DNA from: a virus
Virus record (IMG/VR): IMGVR_UViG_3300039037_000048
Span: 1 to 60,069 of that record
Length of the DNA: 60,069 nucleotides
Reading direction: 5' to 3' (one strand)
The notes beneath the pieces were generated by a model. That model saw nothing but the letters and a program-made list of their open reading frames with translations. It was not told the origin of the DNA and did no database searches. Positions 7,335-16,174 of the stretch are shown here, in pieces; position 1 is the stretch's first letter, and each line of letters opens with the position of its first letter. The translations under genes were made by a program, and so were the position numbers.

Positions 7335-8714
7335 TTATTTAGTTGTGGTATTCGACTCTTCGTTAGGTCTACCGTAGGAGTCTCTAACTAGAGTCAAGTA
7401 TGTGTTTGCTCTTCTTGCTTTTGTTTCACATGCGTGATTAAGTTTAGCAACCAAGTAAACACCACTGTGCTCTGGATCATATAGGTCTGGTTGTCTATCT
7501 TGTGTTGGAATCTGGTTAGGTATTCTTATCTCAACAGTAGAACCAACTCTCAAGTCAAGTCTGATAGGAACTGTGATCAATACCTGCTGATTGTTCTGCG
7601 ACTCAAGTCTAGCGATGCTCTGTGCAACATAATTCTTCTGCCAGTCAGGAAACTCGGCAGTGTTTTGTTTACCACCGTCTGGTTTCTCTGGTGATGCTAC
7701 CTCGACACCATCAAACCAGGTCTCATGGTCAATCAACACAGACATGATTCTACTTGGAGTAGCCGCTAGATCTGCTTGTCCTTTAGCAAGACCTGACTGT
7801 GATCCAAGATGCTCCATGTCATCGAAAGAATCCTGTAGTTTATAGTTGTACTCCTCGTATGCACCTGTGCTGTAGTTGTAGAAACAGATGACATTAGAGA
7901 ACGTACCCATCCTCAACTTGGTAAGGATGTCAATCTCTTGCTGGAAGTCAATGCTTAAAATCTTTTGCTGCTTTGACGCACCAGCGACAGCATCAGTCTC
8001 TTGCGTGAATATTTCTACTGGAGGATTCTTATCGATAGAATTCAATCTATCAATAGAATTAAAGTAGTATCCGTCTACGTTCTGATAGAAATAATATCCT
8101 GCACTACCAGTTGACTTTGCAAACTCACCCGTGACACTGTTGCTTGAGTTGTTTACCTTACTGTCTTCAGCAACAGTCTTCATCCTCATCGACTCGATGA
8201 TAGAGAAAGGAGTCTTCTTACCAGGAAAGAATCTAACCTTAAACATTGCAGGATCTGTTTTAATCCTGTCACCAGCAACACCAAGTTCTTCTGTCAATAA
8301 TTTTCTGACGATACCATCTCCCTTTCCAGTAAGTATAGTACCAACTCTCTTGGATTCATTTAGCAATGCTTCTGCAGAGATCAACCCAAGAGAATACTTC
8401 TGGAATCTATCACCAGAGAATCTACTGTGGATTCTAAAGACCTTGAAGTTATATACCTGCTTCAGTTTACCATCATCGTCACCAATTTGTACCATAGTAA
8501 TCTTGATATCCTCATACCCCTGAATAGGTAGAGATGAAATCAAGTTGGCACCAGTGTCAACCAACTCCAAGTTTGCCTCGAATGTTGGGAGACTAATGTT
8601 CTCGAAGTAATCAAACCTGACGACTAGATCGGTAATGTTTTGCTTGTCACCATCAACTGAAGTAATAATACATTCTTCTAGTTGTAAGTCAGCAGCGTAT
8701 GATAACTCGGACAT
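7335..8714 (-). CDS. Baseplate hub structural protein (gp27-like by position)
   Basis: A 459-aa protein directly upstream of gp5. The N-terminus (LVVRFDYFENISLPTFEA) and the alternating beta/turn pattern fit the tail-hub fold shared by T4 gp27 and related hub proteins, where a trimer seats gp5 on the tail tube. It overlaps the preceding gene by one base (TAATG) and lies 17 bases before gp5. Naming it gp27 is inference; sequence identity with T4 gp27 would be low. Confidence 0.68.
   Translation of the reverse strand: MSELSYAADLQLEECIITSVDGDKQNITDLVVRFDYFENISLPTFEANLELVDTGANLISSLPIQGYEDIKITMVQIGDDDGKLKQVYNFKVFRIHSRFSGDRFQKYSLGLISAEALLNESKRVGTILTGKGDGIVRKLLTEELGVAGDRIKTDPAMFKVRFFPGKKTPFSIIESMRMKTVAEDSKVNNSSNSVTGEFAKSTGSAGYYFYQNVDGYYFNSIDRLNSIDKNPPVEIFTQETDAVAGASKQQKILSIDFQQEIDILTKLRMGTFSNVICFYNYSTGAYEEYNYKLQDSFDDMEHLGSQSGLAKGQADLAATPSRIMSVLIDHETWFDGVEVASPEKPDGGKQNTAEFPDWQKNYVAQSIARLESQNNQQVLITVPIRLDLRVGSTVEIRIPNQIPTQDRQPDLYDPEHSGVYLVAKLNHACETKARRANTYLTLVRDSYGRPNEESNTTTK
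7336..7342 (-). promoter_or_regulatory. Late promoter (CTAAATA) before gp5
   Basis: CTAAATA overlapping the last codons of the upstream hub gene and 19 bases before the gp5 ATG; spacing typical of the window's late promoters. Confidence 0.6.
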
Positions 8715-11203
8715 TATGCAACAGGATTAGGATTATAGTATGCCTCTAGACCAGATGATCTACCAGGTGAGATAGCAGTGTTCTGTGTAGTAGGAGGCGC
8801 GGATGTTTCACGCGACTGCTCTTGCCCCGCTGGAGTATTTAGAGCGATGATCTGACCCTGTGAGTTTCTAATAGGTTTATCAGGTTTCATAGCAGTCATA
8901 GTCTCTACTGGTTGTGAGGCAGGAGGATTGATTGCCTGGGGACCATTAGCAGGAAGCAGTTTCTTCTTCTTTAATCTTCTCTGGATCTCATTCTGCACAA
9001 CAGTAGGTGTACCAGTGAAGATGGTGGTGTTAGTCTCCTGATCAATCAGTCTATCGATAGGTGGTCCAAGACCGAAGAATCTTCTACCTCTCTGATAGGT
9101 AAGACCCAGTTCATCAATACTAAATGTACTGCGGTCACCTGATTTAGACTTGCTAATGAACTCGGCAAGGTTCGCTGCACCAGTTTCAGTGATCGTTGCT
9201 GGATCATTCTGCTGCACCTTGGCTTTCATAGCCCTAACATGCTTCAGTGTATCATCCCAAGATAGGTGTGCCTTATTATTTCCAACTCCAGCATAGTAAC
9301 TGCGACCACCAGCGTCAGCAGGCAGTGCTGCCCACTCCATGGAAAGATTACGCGCAAACTTTTCATCACTAATCTCACCAGCCAAGTATTCGTTCAGTCC
9401 ACGACGCACCAATAACATGTGATAGATTTGATCCTGCCCCTCTTTATTGAAGACAAACGAATCAGGATCCTGTCCATTATTTCTCAAAACTTCTCTAGCA
9501 GTTCTCATTTGAATCTGATACCTGCCCATAGCAAACTGTCCACCAAACTCATTGTTTAGTTGGTTGACTGTCTTCTCCATGATGCTGGTGTCTTCTCTAC
9601 CACCAACCAGTTTAGTGTAACTGTTGCCAGACTCTTTAGCACCAAGGAACTGTGCGAAGTCAGCACTACCTTGCTCATTATAGTCACCCTCTACTCCATC
9701 ACCTACTGGTGATGCGATGGGAGCAGCGCCGCCGCCACCAGTATCCTGTGGAGCTCTTCTACCTTGGTTGATAACATTCTGCAGATCTTTCAACAGACTG
9801 CTTCCTGTCTTCTCCGCAGGAATAGGGGGTGGTGCAGAAGGTGGTGCTGATGCCAGTGTAGCAGGCAACCCATAGATATCTGCTACAGGTCTTGCTTGTG
9901 CTGTGATTGCTGCCTGCAATCTAGGGTCTCTGCCACCAATCTCTTGTTGATACTGTTGTGTAGCAGACAGAACATGACCACCACTCACCATCATAGGCAA
10001 TGACATTGCCGTAACCAATGCTTTATTCATTTCAGGACTCGATTGTAACCCAGCTGTCCTGGGTTTGTCCGAGTATTTAGGAATTTTGAGTGGCGTAATA
10101 CCCATATTTCCACGTTCATACTTCGGTGGAGTTATGTCTGGTTGTTTCAGCGACCCCATTTCATACTGTGGTGTGGGTCTAGTTACACCATCAACAGCAC
10201 TCGGTTCTCCTTGAGTGTAATTATTATCAAGAGGCACAACCATCTCATCACCATGTAGTGTGACTTCATATCCACTATCAGGACCAGATACTATACCACC
10301 TTGCTCCAGCTGTGGATTGTTATCCTGCTGCATGTTATACATCTGCTGCATCTGGAACTCTATGTTCTGCTGATCTGTAGCACCTATCGTCTGACTTTCA
10401 TCTTTAACAGTAGAAGTATCGTCAGCTATCTCATTGAAGTCAGTATCAACCTGTTTCTCTAGACGTGCTTCTTGTCTGATGTTCTTCTGCTTCTCCTCAC
10501 TAGATTTAAGTGTTGCAGTCTGCTGATTGACAGCAGCAATTAACTTATCAAGTTTACCCTCAATGCTATCTGTTCTCTCACTAATCTGGGAGACAACATC
10601 GGTTCTCATTCCAGAAATACTGGTAGCAAGTGCAGTATTTTCTTGCGCTTGTCTGTTGATAGAACTAGCAGTCTTTTGTAGAGACTTGGCAATGTCTGAC
10701 ACAGCAGACAAGATATCTTCTCTAGATATTCTCTGCTTTGAACCAGATGCTGCTTGCGCTACCTTCTCTGTAGAACTGGGTTGCTGCCTAGGATATGCTG
10801 AACGAGGACGGAGTGCTGGATCATCAATCATGATGTCATTGAGACCCAGAGCATCACGGAATCTCTGTGTGCTACTCCTCTTCTTCCCCTTAAAATCTAG
10901 AAAAGTAAAAAAGTTTTTCCTTGGATTCTTTAGTAGTTTAGTTCTATCTTTTAAATTTTTGAACGCTTCTTTCTTGTCCTCAACCCAGTCACCACCGAAG
11001 GTATGAAACAATGCTGCCTTAAAGAAGTGTCCCTTTTCAATACCTGCTTCTTCTAAAGATGTTTGATTTCTTTCTGCTAATTCTTCTGCATTTTCACGCT
11101 CGCGTTCCGCCATTCTTCTGGCAGCCATGACCATACTGATGGCATCACCAATGTGATTCTTTCCACCATCTGTACTCTGATACGCTTCGGTAAATGCTGC
11201 CAT
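8714..11203 (-). CDS. Tail structural protein with lysozyme-like muramidase domain
   Basis: An 829-aa modular protein. Residues 1-130 are basic and helical; 160-260 form a coiled coil ending in a QEARLEKQVDTDFNEI-type segment also present in the next protein. A tail-type GG...LHGDEMVVP motif lies near residue 310. From about 510 to 660 there is a lysozyme-like domain: KESGN with candidate catalytic Glu524, then GRYQIQ and a final WAALP/GRSYYAG stretch. This could be the tail enzyme that cuts peptidoglycan at DNA entry, replacing the lysozyme missing from gp5. Expressed from CTAAATA at 11223. Confidence 0.75.
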   Translation of the reverse strand: MAAFTEAYQSTDGGKNHIGDAISMVMAARRMAERERENAEELAERNQTSLEEAGIEKGHFFKAALFHTFGGDWVEDKKEAFKNLKDRTKLLKNPRKNFFTFLDFKGKKRSSTQRFRDALGLNDIMIDDPALRPRSAYPRQQPSSTEKVAQAASGSKQRISREDILSAVSDIAKSLQKTASSINRQAQENTALATSISGMRTDVVSQISERTDSIEGKLDKLIAAVNQQTATLKSSEEKQKNIRQEARLEKQVDTDFNEIADDTSTVKDESQTIGATDQQNIEFQMQQMYNMQQDNNPQLEQGGIVSGPDSGYEVTLHGDEMVVPLDNNYTQGEPSAVDGVTRPTPQYEMGSLKQPDITPPKYERGNMGITPLKIPKYSDKPRTAGLQSSPEMNKALVTAMSLPMMVSGGHVLSATQQYQQEIGGRDPRLQAAITAQARPVADIYGLPATLASAPPSAPPPIPAEKTGSSLLKDLQNVINQGRRAPQDTGGGGAAPIASPVGDGVEGDYNEQGSADFAQFLGAKESGNSYTKLVGGREDTSIMEKTVNQLNNEFGGQFAMGRYQIQMRTAREVLRNNGQDPDSFVFNKEGQDQIYHMLLVRRGLNEYLAGEISDEKFARNLSMEWAALPADAGGRSYYAGVGNNKAHLSWDDTLKHVRAMKAKVQQNDPATITETGAANLAEFISKSKSGDRSTFSIDELGLTYQRGRRFFGLGPPIDRLIDQETNTTIFTGTPTVVQNEIQRRLKKKKLLPANGPQAINPPASQPVETMTAMKPDKPIRNSQGQIIALNTPAGQEQSRETSAPPTTQNTAISPGRSSGLEAYYNPNPVA

Positions 11204-11222
11204 TAGTTACGATCCCCCTTGA

Positions 11223-11229
11223 TATTTAG
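11223..11229 (-). promoter_or_regulatory. Late promoter (CTAAATA)
   Basis: CTAAATA on the minus strand, 20 bases before the lysozyme-bearing tail gene and overlapping the stop of the gene before it. Confidence 0.6.
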
Positions 11230-13952
11230 TACAACGATTGCAAAATCAAGGATCTAGATGCGCCATGCATCCTACCACCAGTAGCAATGCTTTGCATTGA
11301 CTCCTCACCACCACCAGCATTCACCACTGGTTGAGTCATGTTAATAATAAATGTAGTTTGTTGCTGCTCTTCCTCCTCATCATACATGAGAATATCAGGA
11401 GTAAACTTTGCATATGCAGAGACAACTTCTTTCTGGGTCTGTGCATCAGCAACAGCAAGCAAGTGATCTCTCGCTACACCTGTAGATTGTGCATGTGGAA
11501 TGACAATCTCTTCACCTTCCTCACCCATCAGTGCAACGTGTGGTTTATCATACGTTAGACCACCATTCTTGTATGCAATGTGAACATGATGATGGTGTGA
11601 GTCTGGATACTCACGATAAGATCCAGTGCCTCTGTAAGCAGGTGATCCATGCACTAGTTCCACTGGAGACACACCCTTTGACTTGTTCCACTTAATAATC
11701 TCACGAATGACAGGTGCCTGCTCATCAGCACCCGATGCACCTGGGTAGTCACCATTCTGTGGAGTAGAAGGAGAGTAACCGCCAATGTCTAGTGCTCTGC
11801 CACTATAGTGCATGGACATGGCACGATGTCCACTATTCTGCGACCAAGGTGGATGATCTGGATGCCTATGAATCTGTCCAGTAACAGGCAAAGTATTCCT
11901 CAATCCTTTTAGATGCGTTCCCAAGTCACCAGCAGTCTTGCTACCACCAGTAGGATCTCCATCCGAAAGACCATCTCTAGAATCCATAGCTCCTAGGTTG
12001 GTGAAGTCAGAGTTTACATCCTCACCTGACCTCATAGGAAACCCAAAGAACCTAGCAATCATACCCAGCATACCTTCCTTGTTTGCCTGTGGTTCTCCAT
12101 CCTCTCCCTCGGGACCACCAGCAGGACCATAATATGGTTTCTCCGCCTCTGCTTTCTTCTCATACTGATCCATGCGCGATCCCATACCAACAAAAGATCC
12201 ACCAGCACCACTGACAGCATTGACATGAGTGATGCCAAACTGTCTGGATAGTTTACCCGCTTCTCTATTGTATAGTGGTGCGATGTAAGATGCAGATGGT
12301 CCTGCCTGGCGCATGTATGCTGTTGTAGATCCTAAAATGCCAGAGATAATAGGAGAGTAGAGTGCTGTTGCTGGGTCAGCATTCTTATGTGTAATTAGTT
12401 CTGTTCCATGCAAGATTGCAGTGCCAGGTTTTGTAGCACCACCAGTTTCATACTGATCAGGTCCAATACCTAGAGCATCCATGAAGAATGCAGTGAAGTT
12501 TTCATCACTAGGCATGGGGAAGTTCGGTTCAATGTGCCTCTCGTATGCTGGGATGTCAATCTCCCTGAACAAATCAAGCATAGCAAAACCAACACCAGCA
12601 GCAGGTATTGCGCCACCAAATGATAAGAACATACCTTTCCAGTCACCCATCAAACCACGAGCAAGACCCTCAACAGCACCGTAGATAGTACCAACACCTG
12701 GCACCAATTTACTTGCCATTTTAGTAGTCAATTTTTCTGCTGCTTCTTGACCAAGTTTCTTTGACAATGCATTACGAACAGGTTTACTCATCAAAGCACG
12801 CTGAAGAACATTGCCACCACCTTCGATGACAGCTTTGTTCATAAGATTGGCGCTCGCTTGCCCACCAACTGCTCTAACCGCTTTCCTACCAACCTTTGGT
12901 AAAGCTTTTCCTGTCATTCTAGCAATAGATTCTGATGCCAAACTAGCAGCACCCTTACCCATCACCTTACCGACACGATTACGACTACTATATGTCGCAC
13001 CTTTGGCGATTGCCCTTTTAGTTTGCTCCTTGGTGACAGTAGATGTTGCTCTCTTTCCCGCAGCCTTCTTAATATATGAAGGGGCAAGTGCTTTTTTAGC
13101 AAGTTGAGCAGCAGTTAAAGTTTGTGTGCCCTTAACAAACCACGACGCTGCTCTCTTGGTTCCAATCTGGTCAATCAGACCAACACCTTTAACAAATAAA
13201 GGCAACACTCCTCTGGTTGCTCTGAACACAGCACCAGTAAGTCTACCACCATACTTGGTTCCAAGTTTAGTACCTATAGATCTACCAAAACCAACTGCAC
13301 CACTCTTGATAGCAAATCCTGCTATCTGTTTATAAAGTTTCTTACCAAGAGCATTAATTACTGCTTTCTTTCCAAATCTAGCAAGACCTTTAGCACCAAG
13401 ACCTAGTTTAGGTGCAACAACACCAGAGATTACTCTCGAAAGTCTTTGTAATGTCCTTCGTATTGCCTTTAGTGCAGGACTAACTACTCTACTCCCTCCA
13501 GTAGACTGTGGAAGTTCGACAAAATTATTATCAATCTGTCTCTCTAATGCTGCCTCTTGTCTTCTATCTTCAGCGAGGTCTGCCTGCTTTGCTAGGAGTT
13601 CATTCTGTGCCTCGTAAGCATCAGTCAATGCATCAATCTTTGAGGCAAGTAGACTGTCTTGTGCTTCAATAGCATTCAACAGTCCACCAGTCAGTTTGAG
13701 ATTGGATTGGATCAGCGCATTCTGCTGCGCTAATCTGTTGTCGATTGTAGTAAGTTGTCCTTGTACTTTCTGCAAGGACCCAGTAAGAACGCGAAGAATT
13801 CTGGTGTTAGTTACACCAGTGCTACCCTTCTTCTCGGGGACGGGGATGTTTCCACCCTTCTTATTGATGAACTCTGCCAAGGATCTCTTGACACTATCAG
13901 GCATGTCATCAATGACTGACGGATCTATTTGATTGTCAGTTTCCTCGTTCAC
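11226..13952 (-). CDS. Large tail protein with M15-like peptidase domain
   Basis: A 908-aa protein. A coiled coil (about 55-150) ends in QEAALERQIDNNFVEL, paralogous to the neighbouring lysozyme protein. A very basic Ala/Gly/Lys-rich region (150-430) and hydrophobic helices follow. The GG...AILHGTEL and GG...GEEGEEIVIP motifs are typical of tail tape-measure C-termini. Residues about 690-795 carry the zinc-peptidase signature of the M15 (VanY/endolysin) family: H715-x6-D722 and H789-x-H791. The likely role is tail structure with cell-wall peptide cleavage. It starts with GTG inside the ATGTGA end of the frameshifted gp26 product. Confidence 0.76.
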   Translation of the reverse strand: MNEETDNQIDPSVIDDMPDSVKRSLAEFINKKGGNIPVPEKKGSTGVTNTRILRVLTGSLQKVQGQLTTIDNRLAQQNALIQSNLKLTGGLLNAIEAQDSLLASKIDALTDAYEAQNELLAKQADLAEDRRQEAALERQIDNNFVELPQSTGGSRVVSPALKAIRRTLQRLSRVISGVVAPKLGLGAKGLARFGKKAVINALGKKLYKQIAGFAIKSGAVGFGRSIGTKLGTKYGGRLTGAVFRATRGVLPLFVKGVGLIDQIGTKRAASWFVKGTQTLTAAQLAKKALAPSYIKKAAGKRATSTVTKEQTKRAIAKGATYSSRNRVGKVMGKGAASLASESIARMTGKALPKVGRKAVRAVGGQASANLMNKAVIEGGGNVLQRALMSKPVRNALSKKLGQEAAEKLTTKMASKLVPGVGTIYGAVEGLARGLMGDWKGMFLSFGGAIPAAGVGFAMLDLFREIDIPAYERHIEPNFPMPSDENFTAFFMDALGIGPDQYETGGATKPGTAILHGTELITHKNADPATALYSPIISGILGSTTAYMRQAGPSASYIAPLYNREAGKLSRQFGITHVNAVSGAGGSFVGMGSRMDQYEKKAEAEKPYYGPAGGPEGEDGEPQANKEGMLGMIARFFGFPMRSGEDVNSDFTNLGAMDSRDGLSDGDPTGGSKTAGDLGTHLKGLRNTLPVTGQIHRHPDHPPWSQNSGHRAMSMHYSGRALDIGGYSPSTPQNGDYPGASGADEQAPVIREIIKWNKSKGVSPVELVHGSPAYRGTGSYREYPDSHHHHVHIAYKNGGLTYDKPHVALMGEEGEEIVIPHAQSTGVARDHLLAVADAQTQKEVVSAYAKFTPDILMYDEEEEQQQTTFIINMTQPVVNAGGGEESMQSIATGGRMHGASRSLILQSLY

Positions 13953-14143
13953 ATTGATGTCCTCGCTGCCTCTTGTTTCTTCTTCTCTTCTTGAATGTGT
14001 TGAATCAAGAGGGAGGTGTATACTTCACGCTCCCAAGGCATCATGTTTTCTATCTCTGTCAAGCTATATTTATGGTACTGCATCATAGCAAAGTTAGTCT
14101 TGTAATAGCCCTCCAAACTATTTTGGAAGACCGCTATGCGAAA
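13949..14143 (-). CDS. -1 frame extension of gp26 (probable frameshift product)
   Basis: Starting at the slippery site at the end of gp26, the -1 frame stays open for about 63 codons (ending AARTSM), adding a Tyr/Trp-containing helical tail with an MMPWERE segment. It could also be translated alone from an ATG pair at 14083-14086, where no good ribosome binding site is seen. Tail-assembly chaperones of many tailed phages (lambda G/GT) are made this way. The position between gp26 and the large tail proteins fits. The arrangement is seen; frameshifting itself is inferred. Confidence 0.7.
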   Translation of the reverse strand, partial: FRIAVFQNSLEGYYKTNFAMMQYHKYSLTEIENMMPWEREVYTSLLIQHIQEEKKKQEAARTSM

Positions 14144-14146
14144 AAA
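14108..14146 (-). promoter_or_regulatory. Programmed -1 frameshift signal
   Basis: Slippery heptamer T TTT TTC in the gp26 frame (14140-14146), an 8-base spacer, then a stem of about 10 bp: GTCTTCCAAA pairs with TTTGGAGGGC (two G.U pairs), loop ATAG. The gp26 TAG stop lies in the spacer. Heptamer, spacing and stem all match the classical bacterial/viral -1 frameshift layout. Confidence 0.75.
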
Positions 14147-14847
14147 GATTGCAGTCCCTCAATGGTGTAAGAACACTCGTTACCAGTGTTAGGATTGATC
14201 ACAGTAAATGTATGAGTCAAGCGTGGCATAGTCTCATAGAACTTTTGGATTGCCTCAAACTGTTTAGTTGTCAGACTCTCCACAAACTCACGGAACTCTT
14301 TCTTACTTGTAGTAGAAGAGTCATACACATCCTCACCTTGGAAGATCTGATCAATGTGATCAGCGATGAATGTGAATACCTCATCAGTAGTCACATTCTT
14401 ATCCAAGAACTGCGACTCAATAAATCTATCCATACTAGGATACCTCATCACAATACCAGACTCTTCGTCCAGCATGATCTTATTGGTATGACCCTCTGGT
14501 TTATCTACAATCACGTCATCGATATTGATGTTCGCAGTTGTAGTAGTTTCGTTGTCATCTGTACAGGTGACAGTAAGTTCAATGTCTTCACCCACAGCAG
14601 CACCCCTGATCTTGAGGAATAGATACTCCAGATCAAATGACGGTAGGTCATCTACTTTAAGTCTAGAGAGAATACAACTCTTTAGAATAGATTTTACCGC
14701 AGTAACAACTTCTTTCTCTACTCCAGACTCAAACGCTAGCAGGAGAACCTTCTCTTCTTTGACTAGGAATGGTCTGTATTTAATAGTCTTCCCAGTCGAA
14801 GGTAACTTCAGTTCGTAAGTAGGGACTCCAATCTTGGGTAATGCCAT
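14134..14847 (-). CDS. 26: Baseplate hub / tail assembly protein gp26
   Basis: A 237-aa protein matching the T4-type gp26 family (T4 baseplate protein family): N-terminus PTYELKLPSTGK and PFLVKEEKVLLLA, then a helical C-terminal half. T4 gp26 takes part in hub assembly; related proteins are regarded as tail-assembly chaperones. The ATG follows a late promoter (14872-14878) by 25 bases. The final codons contain the slippery T TTT TTC, so a fraction of ribosomes probably make a longer fusion protein. Confidence 0.85.
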   Translation of the reverse strand: MALPKIGVPTYELKLPSTGKTIKYRPFLVKEEKVLLLAFESGVEKEVVTAVKSILKSCILSRLKVDDLPSFDLEYLFLKIRGAAVGEDIELTVTCTDDNETTTTANINIDDVIVDKPEGHTNKIMLDEESGIVMRYPSMDRFIESQFLDKNVTTDEVFTFIADHIDQIFQGEDVYDSSTTSKKEFREFVESLTTKQFEAIQKFYETMPRLTHTFTVINPNTGNECSYTIEGLQSFFA

Positions 14848-14871
14848 GAAGATTAATTCAAATCGTGTATT

Positions 14872-14878
14872 TATTTAG
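14872..14878 (-). promoter_or_regulatory. Late promoter (CTAAATAAATA) before gp26
   Basis: CTAAATA continued by AATA, 25 bases before the gp26 ATG. A TTGACT element 17 bases upstream of TAAATA could also let sigma70 polymerase use the site. Confidence 0.65.
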
Positions 14879-14884
14879 CGCGAC

Positions 14885-14945
14885 TTTTTGAGTCAATTTT
14901 TGGCGGGAAAAATTTTTCGGAATTCAGGTAAACGGAATCCCAATT
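14885..14945 (-). repeat. 3' intergenic element, copy 2
   Basis: Partner of 3090-3139: TGGCGGGAAAAATTTTTCGG-type sequence and GGAATTCAGGTAA core, ending in AATTTCAGTT across the gp54 stop codon. Contains the palindrome GAAAAATTTTTC. Confidence 0.6.
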
Positions 14946-15680
14946 TCAGTTCATCTTTCGCACGTCGTTATATACTACAGTGTGCTTGCTGTAGTAGAAG
15001 TTAGCGGTGACCTTGGTGACCTGGGATGTGCCATAGGACATGGGCACCGCATCGATAGAGTATGGATAGATGTCCTCTAGGATGTACATCATACTACCGC
15101 GACCATTGGGTGCGAAGGAACTCTTCTCTGTCTTGGTGATCCTACAATTTGCTAGGTAAGTTTTTGGATAATTAAGTCTAATCGCTCTGTTAAGAGGCAA
15201 TGGTTGCTCGGTCTTCAGTTTCGCCAGAGGCACATTCTTTCCCGCGTTAACAATCTTGTCAAATGCAGGGTTAACACCACCAGCATAACCAAAGATAAAT
15301 GTATGCCATGCGGTGAGAAACTTGAGTGGTGTCATGTTGGCATCACACATCCACCCAAGCGATAGGTCAGTATAAAACTTTGCGTAAGGATATGACACCT
15401 GGTTCTCACCCAAGTATCTACCCTGCATTTGTCCAGTAGCAGTCTGAACGTTAGGCAATTGTGCCTCGTCACAGAGTAACTTAAACGTGCTGGTCTCTGG
15501 ACTGTAAGGTTCAATCAACTCCGATAATGTTTGCAACACCGTAGTCTTACCTGATTCACCCTCTCCCACATCCAAGGTGTTGATCCCAGAAAAATCAAAC
15601 TCAACGTCGTAATTATTTGACATTGACATGCCGCCATTGGCAGCAATAGTATTAATAAATGAACTGATAGATCTAGTCAT
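14946..15680 (-). CDS. 54: Baseplate tail-tube initiator gp54
   Basis: A 244-aa protein of the gp54 type: N-terminal helix (SISSFINTIAANGG), a middle with LCDEAQLPNV and GRYLGENQVSYPYA, and a beta-rich C-terminus, the fold shared with tail tube protein gp19. gp54 sits on the baseplate and starts tube polymerisation together with gp48, encoded divergently next door. The gene starts 32 bases from gp4 on the other strand. Confidence 0.8.
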   Translation of the reverse strand: MTRSISSFINTIAANGGMSMSNNYDVEFDFSGINTLDVGEGESGKTTVLQTLSELIEPYSPETSTFKLLCDEAQLPNVQTATGQMQGRYLGENQVSYPYAKFYTDLSLGWMCDANMTPLKFLTAWHTFIFGYAGGVNPAFDKIVNAGKNVPLAKLKTEQPLPLNRAIRLNYPKTYLANCRITKTEKSSFAPNGRGSMMYILEDIYPYSIDAVPMSYGTSQVTKVTANFYYSKHTVVYNDVRKMN

Positions 15681-15687
15681 CTAAATA
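15681..15687 (+). promoter_or_regulatory. Late promoter (CTAAATA) for gp4-gp53
   Basis: CTAAATA on the plus strand inside the near-palindrome ATCTAAATAGAT, 26 bases before the gp4 ATG and touching the divergent gp54 start codon. Confidence 0.65.
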
Positions 15688-15712
15688 GATACGGAAGGTG
15701 TGCGGAAACATT

Positions 15713-16174
15713 ATGCCTTACTCTGGAAAATATAAACCAGCCTACCCACGGAAGTACAAGGGCAATCCCACTAATATTATTTATCGCAGTTTGTGGGAGC
15801 GTAAGTTCATGGACTTCTGTGATCATAATGGAAGCATCATTGAGTGGGGTAGTGAGGAAGTAATCATTCCTTACAGATGTCCTACTGATGGGAGAGTCCA
15901 CAGATACTATCCCGACTTCTACATCAAAGTCAGATCAAAAGCTGGCGTGGTAGCGAAGTACCTTGTCGAAGTGAAACCAAAGAAACAGACACAAAAACCG
16001 AATGAGAAACCAAAACGAAAGACAGCTGCTTGGAAGAAAGAAGTTCTAACTTACCTTAAGAATCGCGCCAAATGGGAAGCGGCGGAGGACTTCTGTGAGG
16101 ACAGGCAGATGAAATTTATCATCCTCACCGAAGATCACCTAGGGATAAAGAACAATGGCAAGAAGAAGCACTAA
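15713..16174 (+). CDS. 4: Head completion protein gp4
   Basis: A 153-aa basic protein of the T4 gp4 (50/65) family: GNPTNIIYRSLWERKFM, then PYRCPTDGRVHRYYPDFYIK and YLVEVKPKKQ. These match a TnsA-like nuclease core (E...D-x-E/K) that gp4 proteins share. It finishes packaged heads before tail joining. The ATG at 15713 is preferred over an upstream in-frame alternative start because it begins the family sequence and follows the late promoter. Overlaps the next gene by 20 bases. Confidence 0.87.
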   Translation: MPYSGKYKPAYPRKYKGNPTNIIYRSLWERKFMDFCDHNGSIIEWGSEEVIIPYRCPTDGRVHRYYPDFYIKVRSKAGVVAKYLVEVKPKKQTQKPNEKPKRKTAAWKKEVLTYLKNRAKWEAAEDFCEDRQMKFIILTEDHLGIKNNGKKKH

